Shown: positions 22,051 to 33,700 of the stretch, in pieces
How positions within the stretch are numbered: the stretch's first letter is position 1
How the letters are laid out: each line of letters begins with the position of its first letter
NCBI RefSeq assembly: GCF_030253575.1
Contig: NC_080560.1
Location: 43,353,001 to 43,417,000, forward strand
DNA length: 64,000 nucleotides
Source of the DNA: Rhododendron vialii
Lineage: Eukaryota > Streptophyta > Magnoliopsida > Ericales > Ericaceae
Reading direction: 5' to 3'
Notes under the pieces: generated by a model
Databases searched by the model: none
Seen by the model: only the letters and a program-made list of their open reading frames with translations
Told to the model about the DNA's origin: nothing
Made by a program: the position numbers and the translations under genes

Positions 22051-22746
22051 CAGTCTTTTTTATTCTTTGTAGAGGAAACATTGCATTGCTTGTTTATTAT
22101 GGAGGCATTGAGTCCGCGAATGGAAGTTGATTCTCTTTCATTTAAACGATCTCTTTTCATGTCTTTAAAATTCTACTCTCTTTTTAAAATTTTCAGATTT
22201 CTCTCTTTTTCGTGTTCCAACGTATTAGTAACTCTTTGTCTAAGCTCTAATTAGAATTTTTTATTTTTTGAACTGAAGCTCTAATTAGTTTAGATCTCTC
22301 ACTTTCTGAAGGTTTTGTTGTCTGTAACAAAGATGCAAAGTGAGGACAGTACTATTTTGAAAACTTCTTTCTTCGGCTCTCTTCTAAGCATCTTGAGTTT
22401 GCTTGAGCCATTAATGGCCGGCCTCCGTCCCGTCCTTGAAGATAACCTTGAGGGCGTTCAAAGTCTTCATGTTTTGGCTTTTATTGCAGCATAGGGAAAC
22501 CTGTTAAAGGGGGAAGATTTCTTGCAGTGATGTAGCAGGAGGGATGCAGATGCATCAAGTATGCCAACTGTTAAGGAACAAAAATGCATTCCATGATTCA
22601 CGGACCCATGATTCACTTGGCTCAACTTGGATGTAAGAAATTTTGTGGATGCATGAGAATGTGACGTCATATTCACGAATTTTAGGAATAGAAATGTAAT
22701 TTTTGATGACATATTCAATTAGAAAAAAAAACTAATACCTCCCTTA
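22051..22746. other. galactokinase 3' flank
   Basis: The 3' UTR and downstream DNA. Several AATAAA-like and T-rich stretches could serve polyadenylation, but none is decisive. No other gene is seen. Confidence 0.4.
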
Positions 22747-23203
22747 GAGCATCCGCAATGGTACTAATCAAAATCAATAATTAAAATGTGTCAGGTCAGC
22801 ATTTGATTATCCATGTAGTCTATAATCAAATTTAACAACCTCTACCTCCACATCGGTTATTTTTGTATCCCTAACCAAAAAAAAATCCACAATACACAAT
22901 GCACATTTGTCCAATCGCAAACGAGTTTTAATAACGCACCCGACCACACCATATTATTCGTCTCATCGAGACGATTCCAATATGGGGTGTTTTTGAGTTA
23001 TTGAGTTTTGAGTTTAATTGTTAAGTTTGGTTATTGAGTTTTGGTTATTGGTAAAAGTTGTTAAGTTTGGTTATGGAATGGGTGGAATTTGGTTATTTAC
23101 TAAAACACTTGTAACTTTGGTTATTACAATATGGGGTGTTTTTTGAGCATTGTTGTTAAATTTGCTTATTCACATCCATTTGTTTATTACAATGCGGATG
23201 CAC
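22747..23203. mobile_element. Tourist-like MITE (PIF/Harbinger type), 457 bp
   Basis: The left end GAGCATCCGCAATGG and the right end complementary to GTGCATCCGCATTG form inverted repeats, flanked by TTA at 22744-22746 and 23204-23206. Internal sequence repeats GGTTATTGAGTTTTGG-type phrases. It is noncoding. Confidence 0.65.
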
Positions 23204-23331
23204 TTAATCTTAGATATCTTAATATATCTATCTCAGTTATAATTCATAAAGAAAGAGCCGTTGACCAAAAAAAACATACTATAAAATACTAAATGTTTCT
23301 CTCTAGGTGTTGAATTATGAAGAATTACTTC

Positions 23332-23740
23332 GGGTCCAGTTTGGATGATGGGAATTTTGAGAAAGAATGAGAAAATGATGCCGTATTCCCATGATGTCTA
23401 CGTTTCGAACATACATGAATATGAATAAAAATGTGATTCATAATGATATATTCAATCAGAAATTAAATTCTCAGAATCTCAGACCAAATGAAAATCTGAT
23501 CCGTTCCAGCTTATCCTTATCCCATAGTAATCCTAGATTCCTGCTTCAATCCCTAGAAATTAGAAAATATTGACCCTAATAAATTTTCCAAAACAAATAT
23601 TTCCTGGAACAAGATTACTGAATCAATCCTAATATGGGAATGGAATTACTTTAGGTATTGAATTAGGAGAAGGAATTTGATTCTTTGTAGTCAAATTTCA
23701 TTACTACCCAAGATTACAATGTATCCAAACTTAAAGGACC
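23332..23740. mobile_element. possible MITE with GGTCC...GTTTGGAT termini
   Basis: The left end GGGTCCAGTTTGGAT and the right end complementary to GGTCCTTTAAGTTTGGAT are imperfect inverted repeats enclosing about 409 bp of noncoding DNA. No clear target duplication was found. Confidence 0.4.
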
Positions 23741-23957
23741 TTTGCGGATCAAAATAAAAGAACTTCAAGAACTCAAAATTACTGCTTTATTTTTATTTTT
23801 ATTTATAAGCAAATGAATTTTATTAATCTCTGAATTCAAAAATTACAAAGATTAAAAGGACAAGAGCAAATGAAAATTAAAATAAAACCACTGCCTTATT
23901 TTGGCAATTAAATCTACATACATATGCAAAAGTTTTGCCCAATGCAGACATGACTAT

Positions 23958-24494
23958 CTAGACCAACTTGCTTAATATTTCTAAAGCTATAACAAGAAGA
24001 CGATACACATTTTTGCCTGAACCTCCAATCCCCTTCCAACCCCTCAGCAAGTCAGCAAATTTTTCCCCTGTACTGATCAAAATCTTCTCGCATTTGTAAG
24101 CCCCAACGGCTGTTTTCGAGATGATTTCAATAGCCGTTTTGGGATCATCATTTTCCAAAGCCTCCACACCTTTCGGAATATAGTCGTTCACAACTTCGTT
24201 GTAGAACTCGAAACACTGGCTTAACGGTTCTTCCACCAGTGGGATCAACGCAATGATATTCCCAATGTCTTTTACAATGGCTGTTGCCTTGGCCTTCACA
24301 GAGTTGATAACCACAAGACTTAGACCTTTAGGCGTCAGTTTAAATTTTTGAGGGCCTAATTCCAGAGTTGAGACACACAGCTTGTTGTATGTACTCGCGT
24401 TGCATGTCTCGGTTATCAGATATGTTTGAGCTGAAACAGAGATGATCATGGAAAGAAGAAAGATGGAGACGAGAGATCCAAGGCTCTTCATCAT
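23958..24494 (-). CDS. PMEI-domain protein (pectin methylesterase/invertase inhibitor-like), 178 aa
   Basis: Single-exon secreted protein of the plant invertase/pectin methylesterase inhibitor family. I place the start at 24494 (MMKSLGS) rather than an upstream in-frame ATG at 24572, because a TATA box (TATAAAAG, 24583-24590) leaves the upstream ATG before the likely transcription start. Residues 1-22 form a signal peptide ending VSA. The mature part has the four conserved cysteines (C31, C40, C94, C135) that form two disulphides, followed by the C-terminal helices ending LEILSKLV. The length is typical (150-180 aa). By family, it would bind and inhibit either pectin methylesterase in the wall or acid invertase in wall or vacuole; sequence alone does not tell which. 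It lies alone, 22 kb from the PMEI cluster at 46-48 kb on the same strand. Confidence 0.88.
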   Translation of the reverse strand: MMKSLGSLVSIFLLSMIISVSAQTYLITETCNASTYNKLCVSTLELGPQKFKLTPKGLSLVVINSVKAKATAIVKDIGNIIALIPLVEEPLSQCFEFYNEVVNDYIPKGVEALENDDPKTAIEIISKTAVGAYKCEKILISTGEKFADLLRGWKGIGGSGKNVYRLLVIALEILSKLV

Positions 24495-24582
24495 CGCGGT
24501 TCTATGGTACGAAAAAACGAACGAGAGAGGAAGGAGAGAATGTTGTGATGGTGATAGCTTTTGCAAAGGCAATGTGGTGTTT

Positions 24583-24590
24583 CTTTTATA
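24583..24590 (-). promoter_or_regulatory. TATA box of the PMEI-like gene
   Basis: TATAAAAG on the minus strand lies 89 bp upstream of the chosen start codon, which fits a short 5' UTR of about 60 nt. Confidence 0.65.
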
Positions 24591-24729
24591 GGCTGCTGCT
24601 AATCTTCCGTTGTGTAACTTGTTAGAAGCAAGTGAAAGCTCTGTTGTACAATGATAATCTTTCCATTCACACTGATGTATCCCAACAAATTTAATGTGGA
24701 GATCTGGTTAGATTTATTTTTTTGCCATA

Positions 24730-24890
24730 TACATCAGTGAGGTTAGCGGGCTGTTAGTATGTTAGTCAATGGGGGCTCAAAGACTATCCATAGCCCCGAA
24801 ACCTCAAGCCTGCTCCTCGTGAAACTCGAACCTTGGTCACCATTGGAGAGAGAGGAGAATAAACCACCTATGCTATCGCGGTGTTCTGAT
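24730..24890 (-). mobile_element. tRNA-derived SINE-like sequence
   Basis: Read on the minus strand, an A-box-like GATAGCATAGGTGG is followed about 45 nt later by a B-box-like GGTTCGAGTTTC, as in a tRNA-derived pol III promoter. The ends are approximate; no target duplication was identified. Confidence 0.5.
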
Positions 24891-25234
24891 CTGGTTGGAA
24901 TTTATCACTAAAACAAGCAAATGAAGAGATTGGGCTGACTAGGGTTGATTCTTGGGTTATAGGTGTTTGGGCTTGTACGGGCTTGGCCCATTTAGATGTT
25001 TGGGTTTCGGCCCTTTTAAGTGTGTGGGTTTGTCTCAATGGATGTTTTCTTTGTTTATATCTTGTCAATCTCGGATTGGGTCTCGGATTCTTAGGCACAT
25101 GATTGTTCTTAGCTTTGTTTAAGGATATGACACCGTCAACTTGTTATTCCTTTAGTCTTTATAACAATTTCAAAAAATTTCTTTGTTGTTAGAAAAAAAA
25201 AGGCAAATGAAGAGATATAGTGATAGTAAAGGCA

Positions 25235-25440
25235 ATAATAGGTTTGGCTTGGGTTTGTCGCAGTGGTTTATTAACTTGCCTCGGCGGGGCTTACCACCTC
25301 AAGGTCACAGGGTCGATTACCCTTGGTAGTGATTTGTTCTTGGGACCACATAACCTCATGCAAACGCGTGAAAAGGGCTGTGAGAGGGGTTGAAGAAATT
25401 AGTCGAATTTATCAGGACACTCTTTGTTACCAAAAATAAT
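25235..25440 (+). mobile_element. tRNA-derived SINE-like sequence
   Basis: An A-box-like TGTCGCAGTGGTTTATTAAC and a B-box-like AGGGTCGATTACCC lie about 50 nt apart, followed by a GC-richer body. The ends are not fixed. Confidence 0.45.
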
Positions 25441-25629
25441 AATACTAAATAATGGGTTTGACTGTGATGCCCCAAGGTAGTTTCGGGGCATGCCCAAATT
25501 GTACTAACATGTTACTGATCAAAGCCATTAGCCCCCCTTCCGTGACCTCTCTATTTTTTTGCTTAAGTAATTAAAGAATTAATCTCCAAAGGATAGAAAA
25601 TAAAGAATTAGGTCGGCTATTACTCACGG

Positions 25630-25770
25630 ACGGAGTGGCAGCCAAGTGATGGACAACCTATACTCCTGGTAAGACATGAAGGTTTAAACCCGACAAGCAT
25701 CATCATATCCCACTTTCCCTAGTTTCTCTAGTTTAGTAGTAGAATACGATTTGCTTTGTTTAAAAAAAGG
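25630..25770 (+). mobile_element. possible third SINE-like sequence
   Basis: TGGCAGCCAAGTGATGG resembles an A box and GGTTTAAACCC a B box, about 40 nt apart. It clusters with two other SINE-like sequences within 1 kb. Confidence 0.35.
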
Positions 25771-25984
25771 TCTCCTATCTAGCGTTTCCATCTCAAATGG
25801 GGACACACCTTGTTAAAACCCTACCTAGTTATGACCTCTCATGTGTTAGTTTCAGCGTCAACCTAATCAAAAACTTCTCAACTAGTTGCCATTGTTTCCA
25901 TAGATAGTGATATGTAAAGCCATACAATATGGTAAATATGACCATAACATGAACGTTTTCTTCCTAACAATCACAACTAAATAT

Positions 25985-26144
25985 GATCTCACTTAGTGTT
26001 AGGTATATTGTCCTATATTGTGATATATAATGTCTTATAGTAGGATGACCGTGACCAATGATCTCACTTAGTGTTAGGTATATTGTCCTATATTGTCCTA
26101 TATTGTGATATATAATGTCTTATAGTAGGATGACCGTGACCAAT
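25985..26144. repeat. tandem duplication, units of 75 and 85 bp
   Basis: The unit beginning GATCTCACTTAGTGTTAGGT and ending GACCGTGACCAAT occurs at 25985-26059 and again at 26060-26144. The second copy differs by an internal 10-bp repeat of TATTGTCCTA. The near identity implies a recent event. A looser repeat of GCTAAAGATCACAACT-AGTAA follows at 26190-26320. Confidence 0.9.
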
Positions 26145-26765
26145 ACAGATTGTACAAACGTGTCAATGAGATGAAAATGTTTTTCTAAGAGCTAAAGATC
26201 ACAACTAAGTAATAGCACATAGTAAGTATGATCAGGTTTCAACCTTTTTTTCATTAGCTAAAGATCACAACTTAGTAATAAATAGCACATAGTAATAGCA
26301 CAACTAAGTAATAGCACATACACTGATCACTGTCTACAAGTAGCAGAAAAAGAGATTCGCCAACAATATGGCCGCAGAGTACCATGTGTCGTAGTCACAT
26401 GGTAGAAAACCACAACATACAAAATGTGACTCACCCATTTTCTTTTTTACTCACCTAACATAGCATGTCAACATGCCTCACTCGCTAGGGCATCTCCAAC
26501 ACTACTAGGTACATTAGCTAGACAAAAGTACAACAAAAATATACTCTTTATTTTGTCTATTCGCTTTTTCACCTAGAGTTCCAACGCTAGTCCGTCTTTG
26601 CTATCCAAAGGGGAAAAAACAGAGGGAAGAGAAGGACTTGCTAGTACGGTAAATTGGAGAGAATTGATATATTTCATACATAGTAGCAAGCCGCTTTCAC
26701 TAGCTAGTGGCTATTATAGCACGTGCCGCAGCCTAGCAAAATGAGCATTTTAGCTATTTAATAAT

Positions 26766-27004
26766 GTTGTGTTTGGATGAGTTTTTAGAAATTTTGAGAA
26801 ATTTTTTGGAATTATGAGTAGAGAGAGAAATGATAGTAATGATTAAAAGTAGGTGTAATGAGTGAAGAGAGATAGAGAAAGAAATGCGAATAATGATTGG
26901 AGATAGGAATAATAAGTAAAGAGAGAAATGAGAATAATAATTAGAAGTAAAGATAATGAGTATTTTTTGAATTGAGAATTTTTTTTCAAAATGTGAACCG
27001 AACA
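26766..27004. mobile_element. purine-rich MITE-like element
   Basis: The left end TTGTGTTTGGATGAGTTTTT and the right end complementary to TTTGTTCGGTTCACATTTT are imperfect inverted repeats. The interior is built of repeats of a GAGAGAAATGA-AATAATGATT type unit of about 60 bp. There is no clear target duplication. Confidence 0.45.
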
Positions 27005-27382
27005 AAGCGACTTCCAAGGAAGCTCACTTCCAGCAGCCTCAGAGTTAGCAAGTGCACCAAACTCTTCAAAAGTGATTTCTTAGGTATTTAAGCTAGCCAT
27101 CCCCCAAATATAGTGGTGAACCAGCCTCAATATTCGGCTACCAGTACTCCCCCCGGAGGTTGTCCTTACGGAGCAGCTGTAAATAAGATTTTTACGGAGG
27201 CGGAGAATCGTGACTGTCCAAAAATGTTTTTGACGGTTCGGATTTTAATGAAATTTTTTCAAAAAAAATTTAGTAAAATTTCATTAAAATTCAGACAATC
27301 CAATACACTTTAAATGGGCACAATGGTGCTCCGCAAACCCTCGTTTCACAGAAAGCTCTATAGAAAAGATTTTCTCACTCCC

Positions 27383-27503
27383 CCGTTGTATTTTATCCAA
27401 AAAATGCCATTTCCTTTAATCAATTCTCCACCTATTAACTCCTCCTCTCTTACCACCCAATAATATTAATTCCAACCACTCTCCATGAAGAGCGCCCCCC
27501 CCC

Positions 27504-27545
<42 letters not shown>

Positions 27546-27596
27546 GTATTTTATCCAAAAAATGCCACTTCCTTTAATCAATTCTCCACCTATTAA
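27383..27596. repeat. tandem duplication (copy A and left part of copy B)
   Basis: CGTTGTATTTTATCC through CTCCACCTATTAA occurs at 27383-27440 and again at 27541-27596. The sequence continuing copy A (TACCACCCAATAATATTAAT, to 27490) reappears at 28491-28530. Copy B is interrupted by the MITE at 27597-28478. A C homopolymer and CT tract (27495-27542) separate the copies. Confidence 0.8.
27495..27542. repeat. C homopolymer and (CT)n microsatellite
   Basis: About 20 C followed by about 14 CT units between the two copies of the local duplication. Confidence 0.9.
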
Positions 27597-28478
27597 GGGC
27601 CTGTTTGGATACCTCATTTTCAACTTTTCCATTTCTACTTTTTGGATTTTAGGTGTTTGGCAACCCAAAGCCAAACCTCATTTTGAGAAAATGAATTCTT
27701 AAATTTTGTATTTAGAGGCAGAATCCGAGAATGAGCCTGGGAGGTCCTTTTCCCAGTTTTGGCTTTTCCCATTCTATGTTGAATTACCAAAATACCCTAC
27801 CTATACTTGGCTATTTACCAGTTTTGCCCTCCCTTTATTTCTTTATCCTCTTCTCCTCCGTCCTCACCCATTCTCGACACCAGAGTCGGCAAGAACCTGA
27901 CGACGCCGTCCACGCCGTAGACCGAATTCGACGGTCCATTTGGCCCTCCAACCCTGTCGATCTTGGCAGGCGGATTCTTTGTCCTCTTCTCCTAATAGGT
28001 ACTTCTCATGGTGGCTTTGGAGACTGACCGTTTTTGCCTTCTGGAATAGCTCCATGCCTCCATTCGGCTCTGCAAAAATCCAAGGGGGGGTTCAGAAATT
28101 AGATCTGGAATAGGAAGTGGGTGGAAGAGTTATTTGTTGGATTTTTTACTTGCATTAGCGACGAGAGATCCAAGGAATTGAGATGTGAATTATGAAACAG
28201 TGTGAGACCCAAAAAATATTACATTCCCCAAAATATGTATAAATAACATTATTTGTACATCTTTTAATAAAATAATAAATAATCAAGGACAAAATGGTAA
28301 AAAACCAATCCATAATTCATTTTGGTCGTATATCTTTCAAACACTACAAGGGTTTCAAAATACATTCTGCACATATCTCTCAAACACTCCTATTATACTC
28401 AAAACACATTTTGACTATAATCTAAAAAGCCAAAAAGCTGAAAATGAAAAGCTAAAAAGTAAGCTTCCAAACACCCCC
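27597..28478. mobile_element. Tourist-like MITE (PIF/Harbinger type), 882 bp
   Basis: Starts GGGCCTGTTTGGA and ends with the complement of GGGGGTGTTTGGA. It is flanked by TAA at 27594-27596 and 28479-28481. Because it sits inside one copy of a local tandem duplication, the other copy (around 27440: CACCTATTAACTCCTCC) shows the empty site with a single TAA, confirming insertion and boundary. I see no transposase; a modest open frame at 27731-28027 has no recognisable domain. Confidence 0.75.
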
Positions 28479-28535
28479 TAACTACTCCTCCCTTACCACC
28501 CAATAATAATAATTCCAACCACTCTCCATGCACTG

Positions 28536-28536
<1 letters not shown>

Positions 28537-28587
<51 letters not shown>
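28537..28587. repeat. (CT)n microsatellite
   Basis: About 25 uninterrupted CT units at the end of duplication copy B. Confidence 0.95.
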
Positions 28588-28591
<4 letters not shown>

Positions 28592-28964
28592 ATGCCCATA
28601 CTCGTACATACAAAGCATAACACAACCGAAAACCATTAATTAAGGACACATGGCATGCTTACTCTCCCACCTAGCTATTGACGCTGACCAACAACTCTTA
28701 ATTCACCACCTCGGATCCCATCCCATGCACACAGCCATCCAAGTATAGAAAACTCAACTTCTTACATTCCCTAGCTATTTGTTCCTTTCTCAAAATGGAA
28801 GCCCATTTATCACCTAAATAAAGTACTCCACAGAGACATCAAAGTAGACTTGAACTAAGCATCCCAAAGCAAACTAAATACGGTTGATATAAGTCCAATT
28901 ATGTATGCTTCTATAAGGATAAGAGAAACCACTTGTAATAGAGCCCAACTATTGGTACATATGG

Positions 28965-29292
28965 TATACATTTGGTGTATATCAGATTGCGTGAGATCTA
29001 TTTTGGGATCCCACACTAATGATCGAAACTATTTAATTTTCTTCAAACACTAAATATAAGGGTTTCAGATATTAGTAACAACTTGATCAATTCATGGTCT
29101 CTGTCACTATGAATTCAGAGAGACGAAAATCGATGAAAACTTTATCGATATTCAGCTGAATTGATTATTTACAAGTACTCTTAAAAACAATTTTTCAAAA
29201 AAGTTAAACGGTTTCAATCATTTATATTGAATTCTGAAATGGGTCCCAAACAATTATGTGTACTTACACCAAATGGTGTATCCATAGCTTAA
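28965..29292. mobile_element. inverted-repeat element (MITE-like), about 325 bp
   Basis: The left arm GGTATACATTTGGTGTATAT and later GGGATCCC are mirrored on the right by GGGTCCC and TTACACCAAATGGTGTATCC. It has an AT-rich noncoding interior. The ends and superfamily are not certain. It lies immediately left of the caulimovirid region. Confidence 0.45.
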
Positions 29293-29442
29293 AAAAACCT
29301 CTCTTCTTCATATGTACTTATTTATGGCCACGTGAGTTCTCCATGCTTATTGATACGGGGGCATATATCCTTACCACCTTCAGTCAGTTTTTCTATATGG
29401 CCAAGTGGGTTCTCCATGGAAAATTACTCAAACAAACTCCAT

Positions 29443-30186
29443 ATACAGACACCAAGTGGGTACAAACACTAAGTAGGTTAGGATCGTAGAGAGAACACAA
29501 GAGACTGGAATATTATTGCAAACACTGACTGGCTTTCTAACTTAGTTCTTTACAATGAGGAAGCCCTCCTTTTATAGGCGTAAGGAGGGGACGCTTACAT
29601 CACTGATTACCTATACAAACAGTATAAACATATAATTGGTAAACTACCAATTATATTCGTTACACTACTAAAGCTGTATCATATTATTAGTGTTTACTGT
29701 TAAAGTAGTACGTGTACAAGTAAGACTAGTCCAAGCCAGAAGACTAATTGGTTTGTACTAACTCTGGGCATGAATAGTCTATGTAATAAATGTGTGCAAT
29801 AAGCTGTATCATATTATTAGTGTTTACTGTTAAAGTAGTACGTGTACAAGTAAGACTAGTCCAAGCCAGAAGACTAATTGGTTTGTACTAACTCTGGGCA
29901 TGAATAGTCTATGTAATAAATGTGTGCAATAGGCTTTAGTAGTGTAACGAATATAATTGGTGGTTTACCAATTATATGTTTATACTGTTTGTATAGGTAA
30001 TCAGTGATGTAAGCGTCCCCTCCTTACGCCTATAAAAGGAGGGCTTCCTCATTGTAAAGAACTAAGTTAGAAAGCCAGTCAGTGTTTGCAATAATATTTC
30101 AGTCTCTTGTGTTCTTATAATTCCTTGTTGTGTTCTCTCTACGATCCTAACCTACTTAGTGTTTGTATCCACTTGGTGTCTGTAAA
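29443..30186. repeat. viral leader palindrome: inverted arms around a doubled 130-bp unit
   Basis: The arm 29443-29674 is the reverse complement of 29933-30186 apart from a few differences and one short length difference. Between them lie two apparently identical direct 130-bp units (29671-29800 and 29801-29930). The right arm carries the viral TATA box and ends at the primer site. Confidence 0.9.
30031..30038 (+). promoter_or_regulatory. pararetroviral TATA box
   Basis: TATAAAAG lies about 158 bp upstream of the primer-binding site, as expected for the pregenomic RNA promoter. A mirror-image copy occurs in the inverted arm near 29571-29578. Confidence 0.7.
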
Positions 30187-30188
30187 TT

Positions 30189-30201
30189 TGGTATCAGAGC
30201 C
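30189..30201 (+). other. tRNA-Met primer-binding site of the caulimovirid
   Basis: TGGTATCAGAGCC is complementary to the 3' end of plant initiator tRNA-Met, the standard minus-strand primer of caulimovirids. Confidence 0.85.
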
Positions 30202-30639
30202 ATGTCTTCCATTCTAGCCTAAACCCTCTTCTGGGAATTTCTTTTCCAAAATTACTTCAAATCTTTTCTAAAAGAAAAAACTGAAGCGTATGCTCTGTGG
30301 TTGCCTTCTTAGAATCCTCCACATCAGAAACTTCACCAACTATTTTGGTTAAAAGAATTTTGTATCAGTAGGTTAAAGTACCTTGAGACTTTTGGCTATT
30401 GAGCAGTGTGTCTCGGTTTATCTACCATGGTATACAAAATTTTATTAATCATTGGTTGAAGTCCTTTACGTTGAAAAAGAAAAAGGTTTGTTGTACTAAG
30501 GAAAAGGAGAACTACCCAGATTTCTACTTATAAATCAATCATCTGTTTACCATCCACTCCTCTGCCACGTCATCCTTAGTCCCTTCATGTTCCTCCACCA
30601 GTAGAAATTCCTCTTCTTCTTCTTCTTCTAATCTTGAAT

Positions 30640-31500
30640 ATTTGTATGAGTTTGAGTACCTTCCTGATGATAGTAAGGTTCCTCTTACTGATCTTCCTTT
30701 CCTAAATCCTTATAATGCTTTTGTCAGACCACAAACTTCTGTAAAAAAGACCGTCACCCAACTTTTCTCCACAAAACGCCCAACCTCCGTAAAAGAATAT
30801 GTTCAAGCCTCTAAATTTGACCAATGCTTCATAGCAGCTACAGAAGCTGAACAACTTTTACCTTTGGAAATCCCGATTGATTTGCCTCGCCTTTGGCAAC
30901 AATAAGGATTTACCCATCTTCACTTTGGTGCTATCCAACTTGTTGTTACCTTCCATGGTAGAAAAGGTTTGCTTGTTACTTCCAGACTTGCTCTGGTTGA
31001 TACCAAGTTCCTACAGTATCAGCACGCATGTATCGCTACAGTCCAAACCACCCTAAACGCTGGAACTGTAATTTTTACCTTTTACCCCAATTTCAACATG
31101 CCATTAGCAGATCCTCATCTGCTATCCGCCTTGAAGGTCCAGGTTCAAATTGGTGGTGCCTCCCAAATTTCCTCCACATATGCAGCAACCCTTTACTACC
31201 AAATGGCCTATCGTCTTCAAAATCATGCCTTTGACATGTCCTTACCTTCCTCCAATGATGAAGCCTTTTTCCTCACTATTAACACTCCTCACCAAGCTTC
31301 CTGTGTCCATGTTCCACGACAGATTTCCCGACCTAAGCTTCTTAAGCTTCTCCCAGAATCTTGGGTTACAGCTTATGAGAAAAATCAAAACAAGCCAATA
31401 CCTGTCCAAACATCCAACCCAACTTTCATCACCAAACCTGATGGTACCGTGGAAATCACTTTTCCAAAAGAAACCTCTGCCTCATCTTCAACCCATCCTA
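30640..31500 (+). other. caulimovirid movement-protein-like region (fossil)
   Basis: Conceptual sequence resembles the 30K-type movement protein of caulimovirids. In those viruses the protein targets plasmodesmata. It is part of a broken element. Confidence 0.6.
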
Positions 31501-32149
31501 TTATTTTCCCTCAAGAATTAACATGTTTGTGGATGGTTCTAGGCCTGGTCCTCCAATTAAATATTTTGATCCCAGTGGCCTTCCAGTCTTCTATTTCAAA
31601 AATCCAGAAACAGGGCATTGTTATTTTGATACCTGCGACTGTGATGAGTGTCTAGAAGACAGTCTCCTAGAAGATGACGAGGACTTTGAAGAACCATGTC
31701 CCATATGTCCTTCATCACCTCCCACTCCTTGTAAATCTCCACCTCCTCCTCAACCTCCATCTAATGATGGATCGTCGAGTCAACCGAGTGGATGTTTCAT
31801 GTTCACCTCATCCTCTTCCTGGACAGAAGCAGATTTCCCTCCTTTGGAATTTCATAATTCCCAAGAAAGGACGACCCATCGGCATAAAATTCCGGACTCT
31901 ACTACCATTCTCCCTGATGGTAGTACCAAAGCAGTGTCAGCAGCAGAAGCAGCAATAAATTGGCAGTCAGCAAATTTTCTGGCTCAGAACAAAATTCTTC
32001 AGAGAATTGCTAACTCCCAACAAAATTTGGAGAACGTTGTCCATAAGAAGTTATCATCTTTGGAACTTCTTATCATCTTTGGAACTTCTTATCAGAGATT
32101 TGCAGCAGAAAATTCAAAATGTTCACCAGGAACTTCTCCAGATGGCATA

Positions 32150-33700
32150 TGCTAACCAAGCATTTTCAGTAGCTTTCTCTCAAAAGGATGCTGAAATGAA
32201 GGACTTAAAAAACCAGCTTCACTCACTACAAGCTCAGCAGTATTCTCAACAAAAAAGCCCATTTGACATGTTCCTTTCTTACTCCCAAGAAAGTTTGTTT
32301 GAGTATCCTCAAATGTCTCAACCCTTGCCTATAAATCCCTCTTCAAGATTCAGTGAGTCCAATATTTTTGGGAGCTCATCAGCCTTTCTTCCTCCACCAA
32401 AAAAACCATCTCCACCAAAACTTTCTTTCCCAAAACCCCAGATAAAACCTGTCCAGCCTCCAACAATTCCGTCTCCACCATCTACATCGACCTCTACTCC
32501 TTCCAAACCATCTGACCCAAACTCTAAGTCACCACAGTTAATGGTTCAGCCAACTCCTAATCCTTCCAAAAATCCAATCTCCACTCTCCTACATACTTTA
32601 GCCACTATACCAGAAGCCCCATCTCCTGAACTAACCATTGAGTCTGAATCGGATACTGAATCAATTGATTCGATGCCAATTCCCCATGTTTTCATGATGA
32701 ATCCTGAAAACCCAGAGGAAAATGTTGAAGATCCCCCCATCATTGAAGAAGGTCAGGAGTTTGATACACCTCCACCTCTAGAAATCCCAACTTTTGATTC
32801 CTTCTCACATTCCAATATCCATACCCAAGGTTTCTCCTTTGATAACATTCCCCCATCAAAATGGTTAGATAAACTTTATGAGATTCATGCTTGGTGCATA
32901 GCTGCTATGCTCTCTCCCAACGCTACACTCAGTGATGTCATTACTAAGTGTACAGCGAAATTCCTTGGCCGTCTTCGTCAATGGTACTTAGCTCTTGGTG
33001 AATACCGATAGCTACAGCTCAAACAATTGCCAACCCTTGATCAATTTATCTCAGTCCTGCATACTGAGTTTCTTGGTGACCACAACAATACAAAAGAGTT
33101 TGTTCGAGAGGAATATCTTAGCATGAAGTGCTGTTCATTCAAAAGGAAAGATCTTGAGATTCACTATGATCGTATGTCTCAGAGATTTTATCTTCTCAAC
33201 GGCATGGATGATGTCAATCTCAAGCAAGCCTTTCTCAATTTCCTTCCTGAACCATTGGGAAATGAGACAACAAGGTTACTTCAGACAAAAGGATTGACAC
33301 TGAATGCAACATCTCTTGGTGGTATTTACCAGCACTCTTTGATTGCCTTGAAAAAATTGTGCAATCACCAGAAATTTCTCAGAACTCTTGAAGAACAGGA
33401 AAAACTTCTTGGCAAAGCATGTGACCGACCAAACTTATCTATAAAGTGCAAAGACAAGAAGTGCACTTGTCGTCCTTCATATCGGAAGTCTAAACACTTT
33501 CAGAAATGGAAGTTCCAATCTCCTGGCAAGTTTTCAAAGTTTCCAAAATCTGGCAAGTTCTTACGCCGGAAAAAATGGAAAATTTTCAAGAAGAAAAAGT
33601 TCAGAGGGCAGCGAAAATCTGATCATTGCTACATATGCGGAAAGAAAGGGCACTATGCAAAACAGTGTCCAAATAAAGCAGCAAGAGATAAAATGGTGAA
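32150..33700 (+). other. caulimovirid coat-protein-like region with zinc knuckle (fossil)
   Basis: A proline/serine-rich and acidic stretch is followed by a gag-like domain and a very basic Lys/Arg-rich segment. A CCHC zinc knuckle CYICGKKGHYAKQC (33627-33668) follows, the arrangement of caulimovirid capsid proteins. It is part of a broken element. Confidence 0.8.

Noticed and set aside
24495-24572. Longer N-terminus of the PMEI-like gene at 23958
   Set aside because: The upstream ATG lies about 10 bp from the TATA box, before the expected transcription start, and would mask the signal peptide.
27731-28027. 98-codon frame within the 882-bp MITE
   Set aside because: No domain, no similarity to a transposase that I recognise, and it overlaps an equally long frame in another phase.
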